Shown piece by piece: positions 1-8,410 of a DNA stretch of 64,000 nucleotides. The translations under genes and the position numbers were made by a program. This DNA is from Tabrizicola sp. (GTDB taxonomy: Bacteria; Pseudomonadota; Alphaproteobacteria; Rhodobacterales; Rhodobacteraceae): positions 1 to 64,000 of the forward strand of contig NZ_JAEULP010000017.1 of NCBI RefSeq assembly GCF_016792905.1, read 5' to 3'. Every line of letters starts with the position of its first letter. The stretch's first letter is position 1. The notes under the pieces are model-generated. The model worked only from the letters and a program-made list of their open reading frames with translations. It was not told the origin of the DNA and ran no database searches.

Positions 1-1607
1 GCGACCATCGCCTCGACAGCGGGGGAGTTCACCCCCATCCAGTTCCGCGTGCCGGGCTCGGTCACGCCGCCCGCGCCCCAGTAGAGCAGTTGCTCGTTCC
101 CCGGCGACAGCGACAATGACCGGATGTAATGCGTCATGTCGAAATCATAGGCGTTGGTGCGTTCCTTGTACTGCGCGTCGTCGACCTTGTTCAGCGTCGC
201 GGTGATGCCGAGCGTCTTCAGTGCCTCGATGTAGACCTGGGCTGCGGACGCCATCTCGTCCTGGCCCGTTACTAGCAGGATTTCGAAGGTGAAGGGTTCG
301 CCCCTGGCGTTCTTCAGCACGCCATCCTCGCCCACGGTCCAGCCCGCCTCCTCCAGCAGATTCGCTGCCGCGCGGATGTTCTTGCGGTTGCTCTGATCAC
401 CGTTCGAGACCGGCAGCGCGTAGCCCTCGATCGCGCCGGGAGGCAGTTCGGCCCTGAACGGCTCCAGCAGTTCCAGCTCGCGCCCCTCTGCGGGCTTGCC
501 GGGCTCCATCCCCAGCGAGGAATTGCCGAAATAGGACGGAATGCGGGGCAGGGCGCCGCCGTTCAGGGTCTGGTTGATGAATTCGAAGTTGAAGGCGAGG
601 ATCAGCGCCTCGCGCACGCGCCAGTCGGCGAAAAGCGGTTTGCGGGTGTTGAACGCGAAGCCCTCGATCCCCGAAGGTCGGCCATGCGGGATTTCCGCCT
701 TGATCACCGCTCCGGACTGCACGGCGGGGAAATCGTAACTCGACAGCCATTTCGCAACGTTGGCCTCGCGGTAGGCCGAGACCTGGCCCGCCTTGAACGC
801 CTCGAAGATCGCCTGGGGATTGGCATAATAGTCGTAGCGGATCTCGTCGAAATTCCACTGGCCCCTGTTGAAGGGCAGGTCCTTTCCCCACCAGTCCGGG
901 TTGCGCTTGTAGGTCACTTGCACGCCAGGATCGGAGGACGCGAGGCTGTAGGGACCCGATCCGATGGGAACCTCCATCGTGGCCTCGGCGAAATCCTTGC
1001 CCTCCCACTGCGCCTTCTTGAGGATCGGGCGCAGCCCGATGATCAGTGGCAGCTCGCGGTCTTCCACGTTGAAGGTGAAGCGGACCGAGCGTTCCCCGGT
1101 CTTCTCCATCGAGGCGATCTTCGTCCAGGCGGCGGCGTAGCGCGGGTTTCCTTCCGTGCCGAGCGTCTCCATCGACCACATGACGTCCTCGACAGTCACC
1201 GGCGAGCCGTCGGAGAATCGGGCCTCGGGCCGCAGGGTGAATTCGACGTAGGTCCGGGCCGCGTCGGTGTCTATCGATTCGGCCAGAAGACCGTAGAGCG
1301 TGAAGGGTTCGTCATAGCTGCGCCCCATCAGGGTCTCGACCGTCAGGGTCGAGATGCCGAGTGCCGGGCGCCCCTTTGTGACATAGGGGTTGAAACTGTC
1401 GAAGCTGCCAGCCTCGCCCCAGCGGAAGGTTCCGCCCTTGGGCGCGTCCGGGTTCACCTGTGGCAGGGACACAAAATCCGGGGGGAGAGCGGGCTCGCCA
1501 TACATAGCTATGCCGTGCATCGGCTCGGCTTGCGCGCCTGCGGCAAGAACTGCCAGCACGACCGAAAGCCCGATCCTGCGCAAAGCGGCCCTGCTTTCCC
1601 TGATCAT
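1..1607 (-). CDS. Peptide/microcin C-type ABC transporter substrate-binding protein (partial, C-terminus cut)
   Basis: Periplasmic solute-binding protein of family 5 (SBP_bac_5), closest in appearance to YejA-like oligopeptide-binding proteins. It would deliver peptides to an inner-membrane ABC permease that lies outside the window. The start is the ATG at 1607. The first 26 or so residues form a signal peptide (LSVVLAVLAAGAQA), followed by the family-typical MHGIAMYGEPALPPDF and NPDAPKGGTFRWGEAGSFDS. About 535 residues are visible; the family usually runs to about 600, so roughly the last tenth is missing. A promoter is proposed at 1645-1673. The gene diverges from a candidate small RNA. Family confident, substrate inferred. 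Confidence 0.9.
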   Translation of the reverse strand, partial: MIRESRAALRRIGLSVVLAVLAAGAQAEPMHGIAMYGEPALPPDFVSLPQVNPDAPKGGTFRWGEAGSFDSFNPYVTKGRPALGISTLTVETLMGRSYDEPFTLYGLLAESIDTDAARTYVEFTLRPEARFSDGSPVTVEDVMWSMETLGTEGNPRYAAAWTKIASMEKTGERSVRFTFNVEDRELPLIIGLRPILKKAQWEGKDFAEATMEVPIGSGPYSLASSDPGVQVTYKRNPDWWGKDLPFNRGQWNFDEIRYDYYANPQAIFEAFKAGQVSAYREANVAKWLSSYDFPAVQSGAVIKAEIPHGRPSGIEGFAFNTRKPLFADWRVREALILAFNFEFINQTLNGGALPRIPSYFGNSSLGMEPGKPAEGRELELLEPFRAELPPGAIEGYALPVSNGDQSNRKNIRAAANLLEEAGWTVGEDGVLKNARGEPFTFEILLVTGQDEMASAAQVYIEALKTLGITATLNKVDDAQYKERTNAYDFDMTHYIRSLSLSPGNEQLLYWGAGGVTEPGTRNWMGVNSPAVEAMV

Positions 1608-1644
1608 CCCCCGATGCTCCCGTTCCCAGCGGTTGTGTTGCCGG

Positions 1645-1673
1645 ACACTAGGACGGAGATCGTGGCAATTCAA
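1645..1673 (-). promoter_or_regulatory. Candidate sigma-70 promoter for the peptide-binding protein
   Basis: On the minus strand, TTGAAT (1673-1668) and TAGTGT (1650-1645) are separated by exactly 17 nt, 38 nt ahead of the ATG. The -35 is good; the -10 is weak (T, A and final T conserved). Pattern match only. Confidence 0.4.
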
Positions 1674-1682
1674 ACTTTTAGC

Positions 1683-1711
1683 TTGGCCATCGGCGGAGAG
1701 GGGACTATATA
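1683..1711 (+). promoter_or_regulatory. Candidate promoter of a small RNA
   Basis: TTGGCC (1683-1688), a 17 nt spacer and TATATA (1706-1711) make a good housekeeping promoter pointing right. No open reading frame with a ribosome binding site follows before the terminator at 1765-1792, which is why it is assigned to a small RNA. Confidence 0.45.
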
Positions 1712-1717
1712 TGACTT

Positions 1718-1792
1718 ACTGCTCGATAGGTTTCTTGCCTGTATGAAACCTGCCTCAAAGACTTAACGCCGGCCTTGTGCCGGCGTTTTTTT
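1718..1792 (+). ncRNA. Candidate small non-coding RNA (about 75 nt)
   Basis: An unassigned transcript is predicted from the promoter at 1683-1711 to the intrinsic terminator at 1765-1792. Between them lies a second hairpin, AGGTTTC (1728-1734) pairing with GAAACCT (1745-1751) around a 10 nt loop. No convincing ribosome binding site and start codon fall in the interval. It lies between a divergent transporter gene and bdhA. I do not recognise the family. An alternative is a long leader of bdhA, but the terminator would then have to be read through. Confidence 0.4.
1765..1792 (+). terminator. Rho-independent terminator
   Basis: Perfect 9 bp stem AACGCCGGC / GCCGGCGTT with a 5 nt loop, running into seven T (1786-1792). 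It is oriented to stop rightward transcription although no protein gene ends here, which supports the small RNA upstream. Confidence 0.85.
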
Positions 1793-1865
1793 CATTCGGG
1801 CTACAGGCTTCCGTTTCGCGGTTTCGCATGGCATTCATTCGCAGATGCAGCATTTGGGGGCGTGA

Positions 1866-2639
1866 ATGACACTTTCGGGCAAGCGGGCGATCATCACCGG
1901 GTCGAACTCCGGCATCGGGCTGGGTGTGGCCGAGGCGCTGGCGGCGGCAGGGGCCGAGGTGATTCTGAACAGCTTCACCGACCGGGCGGAAGATCACGAT
2001 CTGGCGCGCGACCTGGGTGCCCGCCATGGCGTTGCGGCGCGCTACATCGCTGCGGACATGTCGAAGGGGGTCGAGTGCCGCGCGCTGGTCGAGAAGGCCG
2101 GGGGCTGCGATATCCTGGTGAACAACGCGGGCATCCAGTTCGTCAGCCCCATCGAGGACTTCCCGGTCGAGAAATGGGATGCGATCCTGGCGATCAACCT
2201 GACCTCGGCCTTCCACACCACCGCTGCGGCCCTGCCCGGGATGCGGGCGCGGGGCTGGGGTCGCGTCGTCAACATCGCCTCCGCCCACGGGCTGACGGCC
2301 AGCCCCTACAAGTCGGCCTATATCGCCGCCAAGCACGGGGTCGTGGGCCTGTCGAAGACCGTGGCGCTGGAAACGGCGGGCCAGGGGATCACCTGCAACG
2401 CGATCTGCCCGGGCTATGTGCTGACCCCCCTGGTCGAGGCGCAGATCCCGGAGCAGATGAAGGTGCACGGGATGGATCGGGACACCGTGATCCGCGAGGT
2501 CATGCTCCTGCGCCAGCCCTCGCGCCAGTTCGCGACGGTGGACCAGATCGGCGGCACCACGGTCTATCTGTGCAGCCCGGCGGCGGACCAGGTGACGGGA
2601 ACGACGATCAGCATCGACGGCGGCTGGACCGCGCTTTAG
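1866..2639 (+). CDS. bdhA: 3-hydroxybutyrate dehydrogenase
   Basis: NAD-dependent short-chain dehydrogenase oxidising (R)-3-hydroxybutyrate to acetoacetate, a step in polyhydroxybutyrate use. The 257 residues match the family length. The cofactor motif is TGSNSGIGLG (residues 11-20), NNAG is at 86-89, and the catalytic residues are S139, Y152 and K156. The stretch NNAGIQFVSPIEDFP is characteristic of BdhA rather than other short-chain dehydrogenases, and the C-terminal ISIDGGWTAL is typical. A G-rich ribosome binding site precedes the ATG. The gene converges on the DUF502 gene with a 4 bp overlap of the two 3' ends. Confidence 0.93.
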   Translation: MTLSGKRAIITGSNSGIGLGVAEALAAAGAEVILNSFTDRAEDHDLARDLGARHGVAARYIAADMSKGVECRALVEKAGGCDILVNNAGIQFVSPIEDFPVEKWDAILAINLTSAFHTTAAALPGMRARGWGRVVNIASAHGLTASPYKSAYIAAKHGVVGLSKTVALETAGQGITCNAICPGYVLTPLVEAQIPEQMKVHGMDRDTVIREVMLLRQPSRQFATVDQIGGTTVYLCSPAADQVTGTTISIDGGWTAL

Positions 2640-3316
2640 GCCGGGTCCTTCGGCAGGGGATAGACGAGGCCGCCCGAAACGATCAGCTTGGCGGCATCGT
2701 CGACGCCCATGTCCATCATCACCAGGTCTTTGGTCGGCACGAAGAGAAGCATTCCGCTGGTAAACGGGGTAAGCCCCACGAAAACCGCCGACATGTCAGG
2801 TCCGAGGGCGGCAAGGCGTTCGGCAAGTTCGCCCTTGGGGCGGGTCGACATGAACCCAAGCGCCCAGCTTCCGGGGCGGGGAAATTCGACCAGCACCACC
2901 TTGTCGAAGCTTTTCTCCTTCTTGTTGAAGAAGGTTTCCGCCACCTGCTTGATCGCGCTGTAGACCGAGCGGACGACCGGCATCCGTTCGACCAGGTTCT
3001 CGCCCGACCGGATCACCGAGCGGCCGATCAGCCCCTTGGCCAGCCAGCCGACGATGATGGTGACGATCAGGAAGACGAGGACACCGACGCCACGCACCGG
3101 GAATTCGTATTCCGGGCCGAACCAGCGGCCGATCAGCATGTCGGGCTGGTAGTAGGCCGGGATCAGCGGCAGAATCCAGCCGTCGATCCAGCCGATCACC
3201 GCCCAGACGAACCAGATCGTCAGCCCGATGGGCAAGACGACGACAAGACCCGTCAGGAAGCTGGCGCGCAGACTTCCCAGGAAGCCGCGGCGATGGTGCG
3301 ATTGCGGTTCGGTCAC
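2636..3316 (-). CDS. DUF502 family membrane protein
   Basis: 226-residue inner-membrane protein of the DUF502 family. Two hydrophobic segments are visible: residues 15-40 (ASFLTGLVVVLPIGLTIWFV) and about 70-95 (VGVLVFLIVTIIVGWLAKGL). A soluble C-terminal part carries the family's GFMSTRPKG-like and VFVGLTPFTSGM stretches. No enzymatic function is established for the family. It is a single gene converging with bdhA; the start ATG at 3316 follows a GGGGACAACC leader. Confidence 0.85.
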   Translation of the reverse strand: MTEPQSHHRRGFLGSLRASFLTGLVVVLPIGLTIWFVWAVIGWIDGWILPLIPAYYQPDMLIGRWFGPEYEFPVRGVGVLVFLIVTIIVGWLAKGLIGRSVIRSGENLVERMPVVRSVYSAIKQVAETFFNKKEKSFDKVVLVEFPRPGSWALGFMSTRPKGELAERLAALGPDMSAVFVGLTPFTSGMLLFVPTKDLVMMDMGVDDAAKLIVSGGLVYPLPKDPA

Positions 3317-3396
3317 GAGTGGTTGTCCCCTTCGCCGCCAATCTAGGTGTTCCCGCTGCGCTTGTGCAATGGCGTGCAGGGCCGGACACGGGAATT

Positions 3397-4311
3397 TCAG
3401 GGCTTCGCGGCCAGTTCCATTGCAATGGCGGCCCCGAGGCGCGCGTTGTTCAGCACCAGCGCGATATTTGACGCCAGCGAACGGCCCTTGGTCAGCTCGA
3501 AGATGCGTTGCAGAAGGAAGGGGGTGACGGCCTTGGCGGCGATGCCCTGCGCTTCGGCCTCGGCCAGGGCGGCCTCGATATGCGGCATGATTTCGGCGCG
3601 GGGAATCTCGGCGTCCACCGGGATCGGGTTGGCGACAAGCTGTCCACCGGGCAGACCCAGTCGGGTGCGCATCGAGTGGGCGGCGGCGATGTCGCGCGCA
3701 TTGTCCATGCGCAGGGGCGCCTTGAGGCCCGAGGAGCGCGACCAGAAGGCCGGGAAATCGTCCTGGCCATAAGCAATAACCGGGACGCCCAGGGTTTCCA
3801 GCACTTCCAGCGTCTTCGGCAGGTCGAGGATCGCCTTGGCCCCGGCGGCGACCACGGTGACGGGGGTCTCGGCCAGTTCGCGCAGGTCGGCAGAGATGTC
3901 AAAGCTGTGCTCCGCCCCGCGATGCACCCCGCCGATGCCGCCGGTGGCGAAGACGTGGATCCCGGCCAGATGCGCGCAGATCATCGTTGCTGCGACAGTC
4001 GTGGCGCCCGTGCCGCCGGTGGCAAGACAGGCGGCGAGGTCGGCACGGGACAGCTTGGCTACACCCTTCGCCTGCCCAAGGGCGTCAAGCTGGGCCTCGG
4101 TCAGGCCGACATGGATGTGCCGGTCAAGGATCGCGATGGTCGCGGGCACGGCGCCATGCGCGCGCACCTCTGCCTCCACTTGCCGCGCCGTTTCCACATT
4201 CTGCGGGAATGGCATGCCGTGGGTAATGATCGTGCTTTCAAGCGCGACAATTGCCGCTCCGTCGGCACGCGCTTTGGCCACTTCGGGGGAAAGGATCAGG
4301 GGCAGGGTCAT
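3397..4311 (-). CDS. psuG: Pseudouridine-5'-phosphate glycosidase
   Basis: Cleaves the C-C glycosidic bond of pseudouridine 5'-phosphate to uracil and ribose 5-phosphate. The 304 residues match the family. Visible family blocks are ALESTIITHGMPFPQN near the start, GTTVAAT-like TGGTGATTVAATM, VFATGGIGGVHRGAEHSFDIS and LVANPIP. The start is placed at ATG 4311, which overlaps the stop of the upstream kinase gene as ATGA, although the frame stays open further upstream. The kinase-glycosidase pair is the standard two-step route, so translational coupling is expected. Confidence 0.92.
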   Translation of the reverse strand: MTLPLILSPEVAKARADGAAIVALESTIITHGMPFPQNVETARQVEAEVRAHGAVPATIAILDRHIHVGLTEAQLDALGQAKGVAKLSRADLAACLATGGTGATTVAATMICAHLAGIHVFATGGIGGVHRGAEHSFDISADLRELAETPVTVVAAGAKAILDLPKTLEVLETLGVPVIAYGQDDFPAFWSRSSGLKAPLRMDNARDIAAAHSMRTRLGLPGGQLVANPIPVDAEIPRAEIMPHIEAALAEAEAQGIAAKAVTPFLLQRIFELTKGRSLASNIALVLNNARLGAAIAMELAAKP

Positions 4312-5198
4312 GAGCCGATGTCTCCGGAAACGTAGGTGGCGGCAGCGCGCAGCGCTTCGTCCAGCGCCTCTTGCCGGGGGGTGCCGCGCCGTTCGGCGAC
4401 CAGATGCGCGGCCATGAACGTGTCGCCCGCCCCGGTCACGCGGGTGACAAGCACCTGCGGCGGCTGGCCTTCGATCACGCCTTTCCCCTTGCGGCCCTCG
4501 GCAGCGGGTTGGCCGCCGTTCGTGACCAATACCCGGCCCGCGCCCCGGGCGAGGAGGGCTGCCGCGGCCTCGGGTGCGGTGGCGTGGTCGGTGCAGGCAA
4601 GGATGTTGGCTTCTGCAAGGTTGACGTAGAGCGTGGCCGAGGGATGGGTGAGCAGCGGCAGAAGCCGCCCCGCCTTGCCCGGCGAGGCCGGGGCGACGCG
4701 CAGATCGGCCTTCGCGAAGTGCGGGGAGGCGGCGATCTCGGCCAGAAGGGCTTCGGTCAGGTTGCCGTCCAGCGCGATGGGCCCCGACCAAGGGGCGTCA
4801 GGACTGCCCAGACGACCATCGGCCAGCGGACGCAGGATCTTGTCGCCCGCCGCCTCCAGCGAATGCGCGTCGGCGATGGCGGCGATCAGCCCGTTCGCCC
4901 CCTCGACGCCCATGTAGCGGTCGGTCGGCAGGTCGTCGGAACGGTAGACATGCCCCGTCACCAGCCCCAGCCGGTCACAGGCGGCGATGAGTTCATCCCC
5001 CTCGGCATCGCGTCCGATGGCGGTGAGGAGGGCAGGGGTCATCCCGAAGCGGCGGAGCGTCATCGCGATGTTCATCGCCACCCCGCCTGGCAGCCGGGTG
5101 ATCCGCCCCGGCACATCCGCACCGAGGTGCATCGCCGCAGGCGAGCGGCCGATGATGTCCCAGAGGACTGAACCGATGCAGAGGATGTCGGGCGCCAT
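4308..5198 (-). CDS. psuK: PfkB-family carbohydrate kinase, probably pseudouridine kinase
   Basis: Ribokinase-like kinase (296 residues) expected to phosphorylate pseudouridine at O5' for the adjacent psuG. Family features are the N-terminal [30 protein letters not shown] (residues 37-53), and the C-terminal [14 protein letters not shown] with the GAGD anion hole and catalytic Asp. The 4 bp overlap with psuG is the main argument for substrate; by sequence alone other nucleoside or sugar kinases of the family cannot be excluded. Confidence 0.85.
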   Translation of the reverse strand: MAPDILCIGSVLWDIIGRSPAAMHLGADVPGRITRLPGGVAMNIAMTLRRFGMTPALLTAIGRDAEGDELIAACDRLGLVTGHVYRSDDLPTDRYMGVEGANGLIAAIADAHSLEAAGDKILRPLADGRLGSPDAPWSGPIALDGNLTEALLAEIAASPHFAKADLRVAPASPGKAGRLLPLLTHPSATLYVNLAEANILACTDHATAPEAAAALLARGAGRVLVTNGGQPAAEGRKGKGVIEGQPPQVLVTRVTGAGDTFMAAHLVAERRGTPRQEALDEALRAAATYVSGDIGS

Positions 5199-5250
5199 GC
5201 TCCTCCATCGCCGAAAGCCGCCAGCCGCGCAAGGTTGGAACTGCGGGGGC

Positions 5251-5279
5251 TTGCACCGGCCCGAGCGCTCGTCTATACG
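5251..5279 (+). promoter_or_regulatory. Promoter of rpsB-tsf
   Basis: TTGCAC (5251-5256), 17 nt, TATACG (5274-5279) form a strong housekeeping-type promoter about 120 nt ahead of rpsB. The implied leader contains two potential hairpins, GGGG-agaaat-CCC near 5312-5328 and CCCCGAAAGGGG at 5344-5355, the latter a stem closed by a GNRA tetraloop. Confidence 0.6.
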
Positions 5280-5398
5280 CGCGCCACTTCACAGGTGTCG
5301 TCGGGGCCGATGCGGGGAGAAATCCCGTGCGGTCCACCGGTTGCCCCGAAAGGGGTGAAGACGGCGGCGCCGAGGTTCAAACCGGAAAAGGATATGGC

Positions 5399-6163
5399 AT
5401 GGCTCTTCCCGAGTTCTCCATGCGTCAGCTCCTGGAAGCTGGCGTTCACTACGGCCACCAGACCGCGCGCTGGAACCCCCGCATGGGCGAGTTCATCTAT
5501 GGCGACCGCAACGGCATCCACATCATCGACCTGACCCAGACCGTGCCCATGCTGGACGCGGCTCTGAAGGTCGTGCGCGATACGGTGGCCAAGGGCGGTC
5601 GCATCCTCTTCGTCGGCACCAAGCGCCAGGCCCAGAAGCCGATCGCCGAAGCCGCCGAGAAATGCGCGCAGTACTACATGAACCACCGCTGGCTGGGCGG
5701 CACGCTGACCAACTGGAAGACCGTGTCGCAGTCGATCCAGCGCCTGAAGCAGCTGGACGAGGTTCTGGGCGCGGGCGGCGAGGGCCTGACCAAGAAAGAG
5801 CGTCTGGGCATGGAACGCGACCAGGCCAAGCTGCAGGCCAGCCTTGGCGGGATCCGCGAAATGGGCGGCACCCCGGACCTGATCTTCATCGTGGACGTGG
5901 GCAAGGAAGACCTTGCCGTCCTGGAAGCGCAGAAGCTGGGCATCCCGGTCGTGGCCGTGGTCGACACCAACTGCTCGCCCAAGGGCGTGGACTATGTGAT
6001 CCCGGGCAACGACGACGCCGCGCGCGCCATCGCGATGTACTGCGATCTGATCGCCCGTGCGGCGCTTGACGGCATGTCGGCGCAGATGGGTGCGGCGGGC
6101 GTCGATCTTGGCGCGCTGGAAGCGGCCCCGGAAGAAGAAGCGGTCGCCGAAGCCGAGGCCTGA
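5399..6163 (+). CDS. rpsB: 30S ribosomal protein S2
   Basis: Ribosomal protein S2 of the small subunit, 254 residues. The start is ATG 5399 ([15 protein letters not shown]), about 8 nt after the purine-rich GGAAAAGGA; an in-frame extension upstream lacks a start context. Signature stretches are [29 protein letters not shown] and [24 protein letters not shown]. The acidic C-terminal tail ([12 protein letters not shown]) is usual in alphaproteobacteria. It is followed by tsf, as in most bacteria. Confidence 0.97.
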   Translation: MALPEFSMRQLLEAGVHYGHQTARWNPRMGEFIYGDRNGIHIIDLTQTVPMLDAALKVVRDTVAKGGRILFVGTKRQAQKPIAEAAEKCAQYYMNHRWLGGTLTNWKTVSQSIQRLKQLDEVLGAGGEGLTKKERLGMERDQAKLQASLGGIREMGGTPDLIFIVDVGKEDLAVLEAQKLGIPVVAVVDTNCSPKGVDYVIPGNDDAARAIAMYCDLIARAALDGMSAQMGAAGVDLGALEAAPEEEAVAEAEA

Positions 6164-6188
6164 GCCCGCGGCTGTCACCAGACTTTCA

Positions 6189-6211
6189 CCCGGCGGGCCT
6201 ATCCCGCCGGG
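6189..6211 (+). other. Strong hairpin between rpsB and tsf
   Basis: Perfect 9 bp stem CCCGGCGGG / CCCGCCGGG with a 5 nt loop, 25 nt after the rpsB stop and ahead of the tsf ribosome binding site (AAGGAG). No T-run follows, so it is more likely an mRNA processing, stability or attenuation element than a full terminator. Confidence 0.6.
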
Positions 6212-6235
6212 CTATCCATTCCAAGGAGTGAAACC

Positions 6236-7144
6236 ATGACGATCACCGCCCAGATGGTGAAGGAACTGCGCGAAGCGACCGGCGCAGGCATGATGGACGC
6301 GAAGAAGGCCCTGACCGAAGTTGCGGGCGACATGGAAGCCGCCGTCGACTGGCTGCGCACCAAGGGTCTCGCGAAGGCCGCCAAGAAGGCCGACCGCGTC
6401 GCCGCCGAAGGCCTGATCGGCGTGGCCGTGTCGAACGGCAAGGGCGTCGCCGTCGAGATCAACTCGGAAACCGACTTCGTCGCCAAGAACGAGGATTTCC
6501 AGCAGCTGGTCCGCGAAGTCGCCAACGTGGCGCTGACCACCGGCGACTCGGTGGAGGTCGTCAAGGCGGCCGACCTGAACGGCAAGTCGGTCGACACCGT
6601 GATCCAGGAAGCCATCGCCCGCATCGGCGAGAACATGACCTTCCGCCGCCTGCACGTGCTGGAGGGCGACACCGTCGTCTCCTACGTCCACAACGCGGCG
6701 ACCGCGGGCATGGGCAAGATCGGCGTCCTCGTCGCGCTGAAGGGCGACAAGGCCAAGGCGGAAGAGATCGGCAAGCAGTTCGCGATGCACATCGCCGCGA
6801 CCTCGCCGCTGTCGCTGTCCGAAGCCACGCTGGAGCCGTCGGTGCTGGAACGCGAGCTGGCGGTGCAGACCGCCAAGGCGCTGGAAGAGAATGCCGCCTC
6901 GGCCAAGCCGAAACCCGACCAGGTGATCCACAACAACATCATCCCGGGCCGGATGAAGCGCTTCCTCGCGGAAAACACGCTTCTGGGCCAGGCCTTCGTG
7001 ATCAACCCCGACCTGACCGTGGAAGCCGCGGCCAAGGAAGCGGGCGTGGAAATCACCGGCTACGCGCGCGTCGCCGTGGGCGAGGGGATCGAGAAGAAGC
7101 AGGAAGACTTTGCCGCCGAAGTGGCGAAGGCGCTTCAGGGCTGA
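6236..7144 (+). CDS. tsf: Elongation factor Ts
   Basis: Nucleotide exchange factor that regenerates EF-Tu-GTP. The 302 residues are of standard length. The N-terminal UBA-like domain ([20 protein letters not shown]) and the catalytic core [10 protein letters not shown] are clear. The C-terminal half carries the second subdomain with GKIGVLVAL and [10 protein letters not shown] textbook AAGGAG sits 7 nt before the ATG. It is the second gene of the rpsB-tsf operon and is followed by a terminator. Confidence 0.97.
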   Translation: MTITAQMVKELREATGAGMMDAKKALTEVAGDMEAAVDWLRTKGLAKAAKKADRVAAEGLIGVAVSNGKGVAVEINSETDFVAKNEDFQQLVREVANVALTTGDSVEVVKAADLNGKSVDTVIQEAIARIGENMTFRRLHVLEGDTVVSYVHNAATAGMGKIGVLVALKGDKAKAEEIGKQFAMHIAATSPLSLSEATLEPSVLERELAVQTAKALEENAASAKPKPDQVIHNNIIPGRMKRFLAENTLLGQAFVINPDLTVEAAAKEAGVEITGYARVAVGEGIEKKQEDFAAEVAKALQG

Positions 7145-7165
7145 TCTGCCGAAGGGCAGGGCAGG

Positions 7166-7195
7166 GGGCCGGTGCAGCGATGCACCGGCCCTTTT
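7166..7195 (+). terminator. Rho-independent terminator of rpsB-tsf
   Basis: Perfect 11 bp stem GGGCCGGTGCA / TGCACCGGCCC closed by a GCGA tetraloop, followed by TTTT, 22 nt after the tsf stop. Confidence 0.9.
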
Positions 7196-7455
7196 GTCTT
7201 GGGGCAGCGGTTGTTCGGGCGTCCGCGAAATGAAGGCGGCGCGGTTCCGGGGACGAACCGCGCCGCGTGATCCTGCGCGCCCTAGGGGATGAGACGGGCG
7301 GCAGGACATGAAGTCGGCCGATTGAAAACCCGGCCTTGGGAACTAGAAACCGGAGACAGCCAGAACCCGCTGATCCGCATGACCGCCGGTTTCCCATGGG
7401 TCACTTTTCCTTCTTCCCATGCCGCCGGGGCAGGGGCGAGTGGGGAAAACCCTAC
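7196..7455. other. Intergenic stretch with a perfect 12 bp inverted repeat
   Basis: No coding sequence is supported here between tsf and the convergent LuxR gene. The notable structure is GCGGCGCGGTTC (7236-7247) and its exact complement GAACCGCGCCGC (7255-7266) around a 7 nt loop. It could act as a T-poor terminator for the leftward LuxR transcript. The rest shows no clear promoter, repeat or RNA. Confidence 0.5.
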
Positions 7456-8238
7456 CTAGCGTGCAGCCTGCGCAACCTCGGGCAGGCGCTGGAAGATCAT
7501 GTTCAGAAGCGCGCCCTTGGCCACCGCCTGGGCCGTCGTCTCCACCGCCAGCGCGTCACGCGCAAGGCGCAGGTGCTTTTCCACCATCGCCGGGCTGACA
7601 CCCATCAGAAGCGCCACGTCCTGCGTGGTCTTGCCATCCGCCACCCATTCCAGCGCCTCGCGCTGGCGCGGGGACAGCGCGCGGTGGCGCGACAACTGCG
7701 GCAGATGCACGATTGTCAGGTGCATCATGTTCGCCACCGCCATGATCTCCTCCTTGCGGGCGGCGAATAGCGCGTCGACCACGGCGGGGGTGACGCCCGG
7801 ATCGGCGATCAGCCCAAGCGCGCCTTTCGAACGTGAGGAAACCTCGGGGAAGCTGACAGTGATCCCCGCCACAATCCCGGTCGCCGCATTGTGCCGCACG
7901 GTTTCGGCTTCCTCCGCCGACAGCCGCCCGGCCTCGAAGGCATCCTTCACCCAGGACCAGGTGCAGGCGCCGGAATTGTGCTCGGCCCAGCGGAAGACCG
8001 GGGTCTTGGCGTAGAAACCACCCTGGAAGTAGCGCTTCACATAATCGGCGTCGCAGGTCGACAGGAACAGTGCATCCTCCGGGTCGCCGATGGTCTTCAG
8101 GTGCTTGAACCTGGTGAAGCCGTAGTTCACCCGGCCGAACCCCAGCTTGGCGAACCAGGAGGTGGCGACCGCCCAGGCATCGTCGATGCTGGAGGAGGCG
8201 GCGATGCGGTTCAAAACTGCAAGTATGGTCTCGCTCAT
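7456..8238 (-). CDS. LuxR-family transcriptional regulator with autoinducer-binding-like domain
   Basis: 260-residue DNA-binding regulator. The N-terminal two thirds resemble the acyl-homoserine-lactone-binding domain (AWAVATSWFAKLGFGRVNYG early; SWVKDAFEAGRLSAEEAETV mid). The C-terminus is a LuxR-type helix-turn-helix (LSPRQREALEWVADGKTTQD, then VALLMGVSPAMVEKHLRLAR). The start at ATG 8238 follows GGGAAG. No luxI-type synthase is in the window, so it is a LuxR solo here; its ligand is unknown. Confidence 0.85.
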   Translation of the reverse strand: MSETILAVLNRIAASSSIDDAWAVATSWFAKLGFGRVNYGFTRFKHLKTIGDPEDALFLSTCDADYVKRYFQGGFYAKTPVFRWAEHNSGACTWSWVKDAFEAGRLSAEEAETVRHNAATGIVAGITVSFPEVSSRSKGALGLIADPGVTPAVVDALFAARKEEIMAVANMMHLTIVHLPQLSRHRALSPRQREALEWVADGKTTQDVALLMGVSPAMVEKHLRLARDALAVETTAQAVAKGALLNMIFQRLPEVAQAAR

Positions 8239-8355
8239 CTGTGTCTTCCCTGTTGCCCGAAGCCCTATCAGGAGGCCCTGACCTTGCGGCATTCGGAACT
8301 TGGACGTGAGATAAGGCCGGTTTCCTTGGCTTGTCTATGCCTGCCACCGTGATTT

Positions 8356-8391
8356 GGCCGTCAAAACGGCCGGATGACGGAAGTTGTCATC
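8356..8391. promoter_or_regulatory. Pair of dyads upstream of the LuxR gene
   Basis: Two adjacent inverted repeats lie 120-155 nt before the LuxR start and just past the gph stop: GGCCGT-caaa-ACGGCC (8356-8371) and GATGAC-ggaagtt-GTCATC (8373-8391). The second is 19 bp overall, similar in size to lux-box-type operators. They could instead fold in the gph 3' end, but no T-run follows. Confidence 0.35.
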
Positions 8392-8410
8392 GATTCCGGG
8401 CCTTTGCGGG

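Noticed and set aside
5300-5375. Resemblance of the rpsB leader to the core of a cobalamin riboswitch (GGGGAGAAATCCCGTGCGG followed by AAGGGGTGAAGAC)
   Set aside because: Only short pieces match, the conserved B12-box and order of helices are not satisfied, and rpsB-tsf is not a cobalamin-regulated operon.
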